From: Tiliqua scincoides
Taxonomy: Eukaryota > Chordata > Lepidosauria > Squamata > Scincidae
Direction of reading: 5' to 3'
DNA length: 64,000 bases
Assembly: GCF_035046505.1 (NCBI RefSeq)
Contig: NC_089827.1
Location: 62,996,856-63,060,855 of the forward strand
Notes under the pieces: generated by a model
Database searches by the model: none
What the model was told of the DNA's origin: nothing
What the model saw: the letters and a program-made list of their open reading frames with translations, nothing else
Shown: in pieces, positions 60,718 to 64,000 of the stretch
How the letters are laid out: every line of letters begins with the position of its first letter
How positions within the stretch are numbered: position 1 is the stretch's first letter
Made by a program: the position numbers and the translations under genes

Positions 60718-60731
60718 TTTATTCCAACTTG
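60580..60731 (-). CDS. APAF1: APAF1 coding exon 1 (start codon, CARD first half)
   Basis: Acceptor CATTCAG, then 14 untranslated bases and the ATG at 60717-60715; coding part 60580-60717, residues 1-46, donor CAG|GTAATCC. It begins MDSRARSCLLQNREALEKDI, close to human MDAKARNCLLQHREALEKDI. It encodes CARD helices H1-H3. R13 and D27, known contact positions for caspase-9, are present. There is no earlier in-frame ATG in the exon. Phase 0 end. Confidence 0.97.
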
Positions 60732-62640
60732 CTGAATGATACAATGAGATACAGAAAGGATTGAAAACTTAGATTCCACTGTACCATGCACAAAAATCAC
60801 CTAACAATACTTCTCCCTTCCAAAGAGAGAACTGAGCTTCAGATAATATGATGCTGCAGATTCTGGTTAGATTCCTACCACATAACACGATGCTATAGAT
60901 TCATGTTAGGTACCTACCAGGATTTCAAACAACAAATGATTCTGGAGGCATCAGCATCTAAATAGTTTTGAAGTTATTTTGGGGGAGTCTCCAGTGTTCT
61001 TAACAGTCCACATAGGATACTGAACGTGAAGAGATAAAAAAATCACCCAGGAATTTCATCACTGACATCTGTTAAGCCTTTAGGCACTAAAAGAAAAAAT
61101 ATTATCCATAAGCCAGTAACAGTAGTTTTAAAATGTTACTATGTCAATAGTAGCTCTAGATTTCAAAGTTCCATATGATGCTAACCTCTTTGTGAACATT
61201 TTTTGTTGAAAAGTGGTATATAAATACTGTTAATACCTCACACATTTAAAAAAATAACTTCTAAATTGGGATAACCGGCTGTTTCTTTAATTAATGTAGC
61301 ATATTAGCTTACAGAAAGGACTTTTTTCAACAGTAGCCAAGTTCACACTGTGCATCAAGTGCCACATCACCTTGCCAGTGTCACCTTTTTTTAAAACTTT
61401 GGTGTGCATGCACATCCTACCTTCCTCTTCCACCATGTCAATTTTCAAAGGCTGGCAGAGAGCCTAAGGAACACACAGAAGAGGACACATGTGGAGGAGA
61501 GTGGAATCTGCGACTCAGATTTAAAAGCCAAAATATCAGAACCCGTTTCACAGATACTTACACATGAACTGTAAGTGTAGAGAAGACATCAGTTTCTACA
61601 CATGTATGTTGGCAACAGTACCATATTCCAAATCCAGAAATGATAAAGTGACTACACTATTCATTATCTTCTCCACAATTTGTCTACTTAGTTGAAAAAC
61701 ATGCACAACTATAATATATAAAGTATGTAGATGGATTTAAGTACTAGAAACCAATTGCTTTTTGCTGCTGACTTTAAGAACACCATAACTGGATCCAGTC
61801 TGTTCCCAAGATAAGCATGTGCCAACTGCCATCTAGTGGTAAGGCATAAAAATTATACTGTACAGTATACTGTATGTTTATCAATTTGTCATGTCAGCAG
61901 AACTATCATAACAAAGAGCTTGAGTGGATGAATTCAAGACAACAAAGTGCTAGATTTGAGGTTACTCTTTAGTACTATCTACTCCCCAACCCCTACTAAG
62001 AAAGCCTTCATATAAGTAACTAAAATAATCAGAGATTTTTCCAATTTATCCTGCCTCTACTTCCTCTGTCTCCCTTGTGTTTATTTTCTAAGTTGTGAGC
62101 CCCTTGGGCAGCAAAATGTTCTCTCATTCTTTGCTCAGAAAAATAAAATCTAATTTCCCTGAGATTAGCTTGATGGTTTTATCTGCTGTTTTTTTCTCTC
62201 TTTTATCTGTTTATATTGGAACTTTTATTGTGTTTTGGTTTTTATGCCACAAGCCACTTCCGTGCTTTTTTAAAACAGAACAGTAGGAAAAATTTATTTA
62301 CAATATAAAGTGCCACATACAGAAATGGTGCTAAATTTAAAAATATGTACAGCTACACTATAAACAAAAAGGATTTAGCTTACAACTCCCTGAAGCCTTA
62401 CAACAAGAGAGAGATGTACTAATTTCAGACCTACAAAGGCATCTTGTGTACAAGGCAAATACTATAATTGGTAAAGAAAATACATGAAGGTGGGGGGGAG
62501 GTCTTGCTCAGCTCTGTTGCGCTCATCCACTCCACCAAGTCTGTGGGCTGCAGATTACTACTACTACTACTAGTACTACTACGATTCAGTACTATAGGAC
62601 TAGTGCAGTACAGTGACAACATTGATATACCAACATCCCA
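60732..62640. other. APAF1 first intron (5' UTR intron)
   Basis: AT-rich. A retroposon tail lies at 61195-61240 (AAGTGGTATATAAATACTGT). An (ACT)n run with one interruption is at 62556-62584. The 63-codon frame at 62095-62286 includes a MIR-like scrap (GTGAGCCCCTTGGGCAGCAA). No coding exon seen. Confidence 0.5.
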
Positions 62641-62647
62641 CAGGCTT

Positions 62648-62815
62648 AGGGTCTAATCCTACCCAACTGTCCAGTGCGGATGCATCCACAGAGATGCCCT
62701 GAAGTAAGGGACCAAACATTCCCTTGCCTTGAGGAGGCCTCTGTGACTGTCCCCCCATCTAAGGAGGAAGTGCAGAGCCGCATCAGCACTGGAAAGCTGG
62801 ATAGGATTGGGCCCT
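62648..62815. repeat. 'taggattg' palindromic repeat
   Basis: GTCTAATCCTACCCAACTGT at the left and GCTGGATAGGATTGGGCCCT at the right, inverted. Interior CATTCCCTTGCCTTGAGGAG. It is followed directly by the 'gagtaag' array. Confidence 0.75.
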
Positions 62816-62998
62816 GAGGCTGCAATCCACACTTACCTGGGAGTAAGCCCCATTCATTATAATGGGACTTACATCTGAGTAGACAAGAAGGACTGGGCTC
62901 TCAGGCTGAAATTCTATCCCTCTTACCTGGGAGTAAGTCCTGTTGGTTATAATGGGACTTACTTCTGACTCTCAGGCGAAAACCCTATCCCCACTTAC
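62816..62998. repeat. 'CTTACCTGGGAGTAAG' array, CpG-island side 1
   Basis: Two full units, each with CTTACCTGGGAGTAAG and TATAATGGGACTTAC, then a third unit cut after CCTATCCCCACTTACC at the CpG island. Period about 88-90 bp. On the minus strand the cut unit supplies the GTAAGT of the proposed exon 1 donor. Confidence 0.85.
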
Positions 62999-63560
62999 CA
63001 CGCAGCGTCCTCTCCTTCTCAGGAGTGGGGCTGCGCCCCGCCCCCCAGCAGCGCGGGCTCTCTCCCCCAGACCGCCTGCCTCCCCCAGACCGCCTGCCTC
63101 CCCCTTCCAGCGCAGGGCGGCTACCTGGAGGGGCTGCCTGCGGAGGACTCAGCGCCTGCCGGCGCGCGGGAACCAGCGGTCACTTCCTCCTGCCGGCCAG
63201 GCCCGGGGCGCGGCCAGCGAGCGAGGAGGACGCCTCCCAGAGGCTTGGGAGGGACGGGGGAGGCGCCGGCTCCGAGCCACGAGGCTCCCCCTCAGTCAGG
63301 CACCCCTCGCCGCCAGCCCGCGCGTGCCCGCCAGCAACGGTCGGCACAGGGCAGCGCGCGCCGTCGAAGAAAGGGTGTGCTGGAGCGCCTCGGGAAGAGC
63401 AGGCCCGCGCATGCGCCGAGACGTGGCGCGCGCCCCCGCCGGACCCTGCCGCGCTTGGGTGTGAGGGTCTGCGAGGGGAGGGCGCGTCTCGACTGCCCTT
63501 CCCCCCTCCGAACGAAAGGTGACGGGGATGCTCTGAGGGGAATGTGGGCGGGGGGGGCAA
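62990..63560 (-). promoter_or_regulatory. APAF1: CpG island and likely APAF1 promoter
   Basis: A sharp change from AT-rich sequence to GC-rich, CpG-dense DNA (GCGCG, CGCGG, CCGCGC runs) located just upstream of the first coding exon, where the APAF1 promoter lies in other vertebrates. In mammals this promoter is bidirectional with IKBIP on the other strand; no IKBIP coding start was recognised here. The long open frames across the island on both strands are what GC-rich DNA gives by chance. No TATA box was identified. Confidence 0.75.
62999..63300 (-). other. APAF1: APAF1 inferred non-coding exon 1 (5' end approximate)
   Basis: The acceptor of the ATG exon has 5' untranslated sequence ahead of it, so at least one upstream exon is needed, as in human APAF1. 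The best minus-strand donor in the CpG island is TG|GTAAGTGGG, giving an exon end at 62999. A weaker donor, CAG|GTAGCC, lies near 63122. The transcription start cannot be read from sequence, so the left coordinate is the donor and the other end is a guess inside the island. Both the donor choice and the start are inference. Confidence 0.45.
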
Positions 63561-63640
63561 AGTTTCTCGGGGGGGGGGGTGCTGAGGGGGCAACAGCTGG
63601 GAAAGTCCTGAGCCAGGTCTACCTGTGCAGCATTGGCAGC

Positions 63641-63895
63641 TTGAGAGCGCACTGACTTGGGAGGAAGCTCCATTGACTGTAAGGGGACTTACTTCTCAGT
63701 AGGCACGCATAGGATGGGGCTGAGAGGCTGCAAGCCTGTCCACATTTACCTGGGAGGAAGCCCCATTGACTGTAAGGGGACTTACTTCTGTATAGGCACG
63801 CCTAGGATGGGACTGAAAGGCTATTCACATTTACTTGGGACCTAGCCCCTTTGACTGTAAGAGGACTTACTTGTGAGTAGACAGGCATAGGCTTG
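63641..63895. repeat. 'CTTACCTGGGAGTAAG' array, CpG-island side 2
   Basis: Three units in tandem, with GACTTGGGAGGAAGCTCCAT, TACCTGGGAGGAAGCCCCAT and TACTTGGGACCTAGCCCCTT. Each continues GACTGTAAG(G/A)GGACTTACTT. Spacing roughly 85-94 bp. Same strand and phase as the array on the other side of the CpG island. Confidence 0.85.
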
Positions 63896-64000
63896 GCTCT
63901 GATACAGTAAAATGGAAAACCAAACACAATTCTAAGTCTCTCTGAAGTCTTTTGAATCATTGCAGAAAATTAGGATCATCATATTTAGACTCACACTAGA

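Noticed and set aside
58648-58694. Continuation of coding exon 2 past 58695 (EYDYIFSLHKNKMY)
   Set aside because: The donor ATG|GTGAGTAC at 58695 and the phase match to coding exon 3 show that this tail is intron read-through.
62943-63673. Several open frames of 125-173 codons over the CpG island on both strands
   Set aside because: They are rich in P, R, A and G, overlap one another in up to five frames, and lack any domain; high GC removes stop codons.
1-64000. LTR retroviruses, tRNA or rRNA genes, CRISPR arrays
   Set aside because: I looked for gag/pol/env-like frames, paired LTR ends, cloverleaf genes and spaced direct repeats, and found none that I could support.

Overview
This window is vertebrate nuclear DNA, most likely from a squamate reptile (probably a lizard; species not determined). 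The evidence is long AT-rich introns with strict GT-AG splice sites, recent CR1 LINEs whose 3' ends carry the usual reptile tail, a tRNA-derived SINE like the Sauria SINE, many hAT-type miniature elements with 8-bp target duplications, and dispersed units built around ACTTACCTGGGAGTAAG.

The window holds one host gene, APAF1 (apoptotic protease-activating factor 1), on the minus strand. I could place all 26 coding exons, from the ATG at 60715-60717 to the stop at 7307-7309. Spliced by coordinate, they give 1250 codons plus stop; human APAF1 has 1248. All key residues keep human numbering in the first 454 positions: R13, D27 and R52 in the CARD, K160 in Walker A, D243/D244 in Walker B, R265, and H438 in the winged helix. 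The exons encode, in order, CARD (coding exons 1-2), the nucleotide-binding NB-ARC module (3-8), helical domain HD2 (9-11), and two WD40 beta-propellers (12-26). A non-coding first exon is inferred in the CpG island at about 63000-63560, which is also the likely promoter.

Layout from left to right: 1-7306 is downstream flank plus the APAF1 3' UTR, with DNA-transposon relics and no recognised exon. 7307-37728 holds the propeller exons, about one blade per exon. 39409-47136 holds HD2, the winged helix and helical domain 1. 50125-60731 holds the nucleotide-binding core and CARD. 60732-62998 is the first intron. 62999-63560 is the CpG island, with a tandem array of a dispersed repeat on both sides of it.

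The introns are rich in mobile DNA, including several nested insertions that can be read base by base: a hAT element inside a CR1 (8365-8828), one LINE inside another (about 51854-52568), and a CR1 inside a palindromic repeat (about 40046-41663). There is also a relic of a Penelope-like element (GIY-YIG end, 49170-49553). No LTR retrovirus, CRISPR array, rRNA or tRNA gene was recognised. I did not find a new multi-gene system. The most unusual items are the repeat array that brackets the promoter and may supply the first splice donor, the Penelope-like relic, and the nested insertions.
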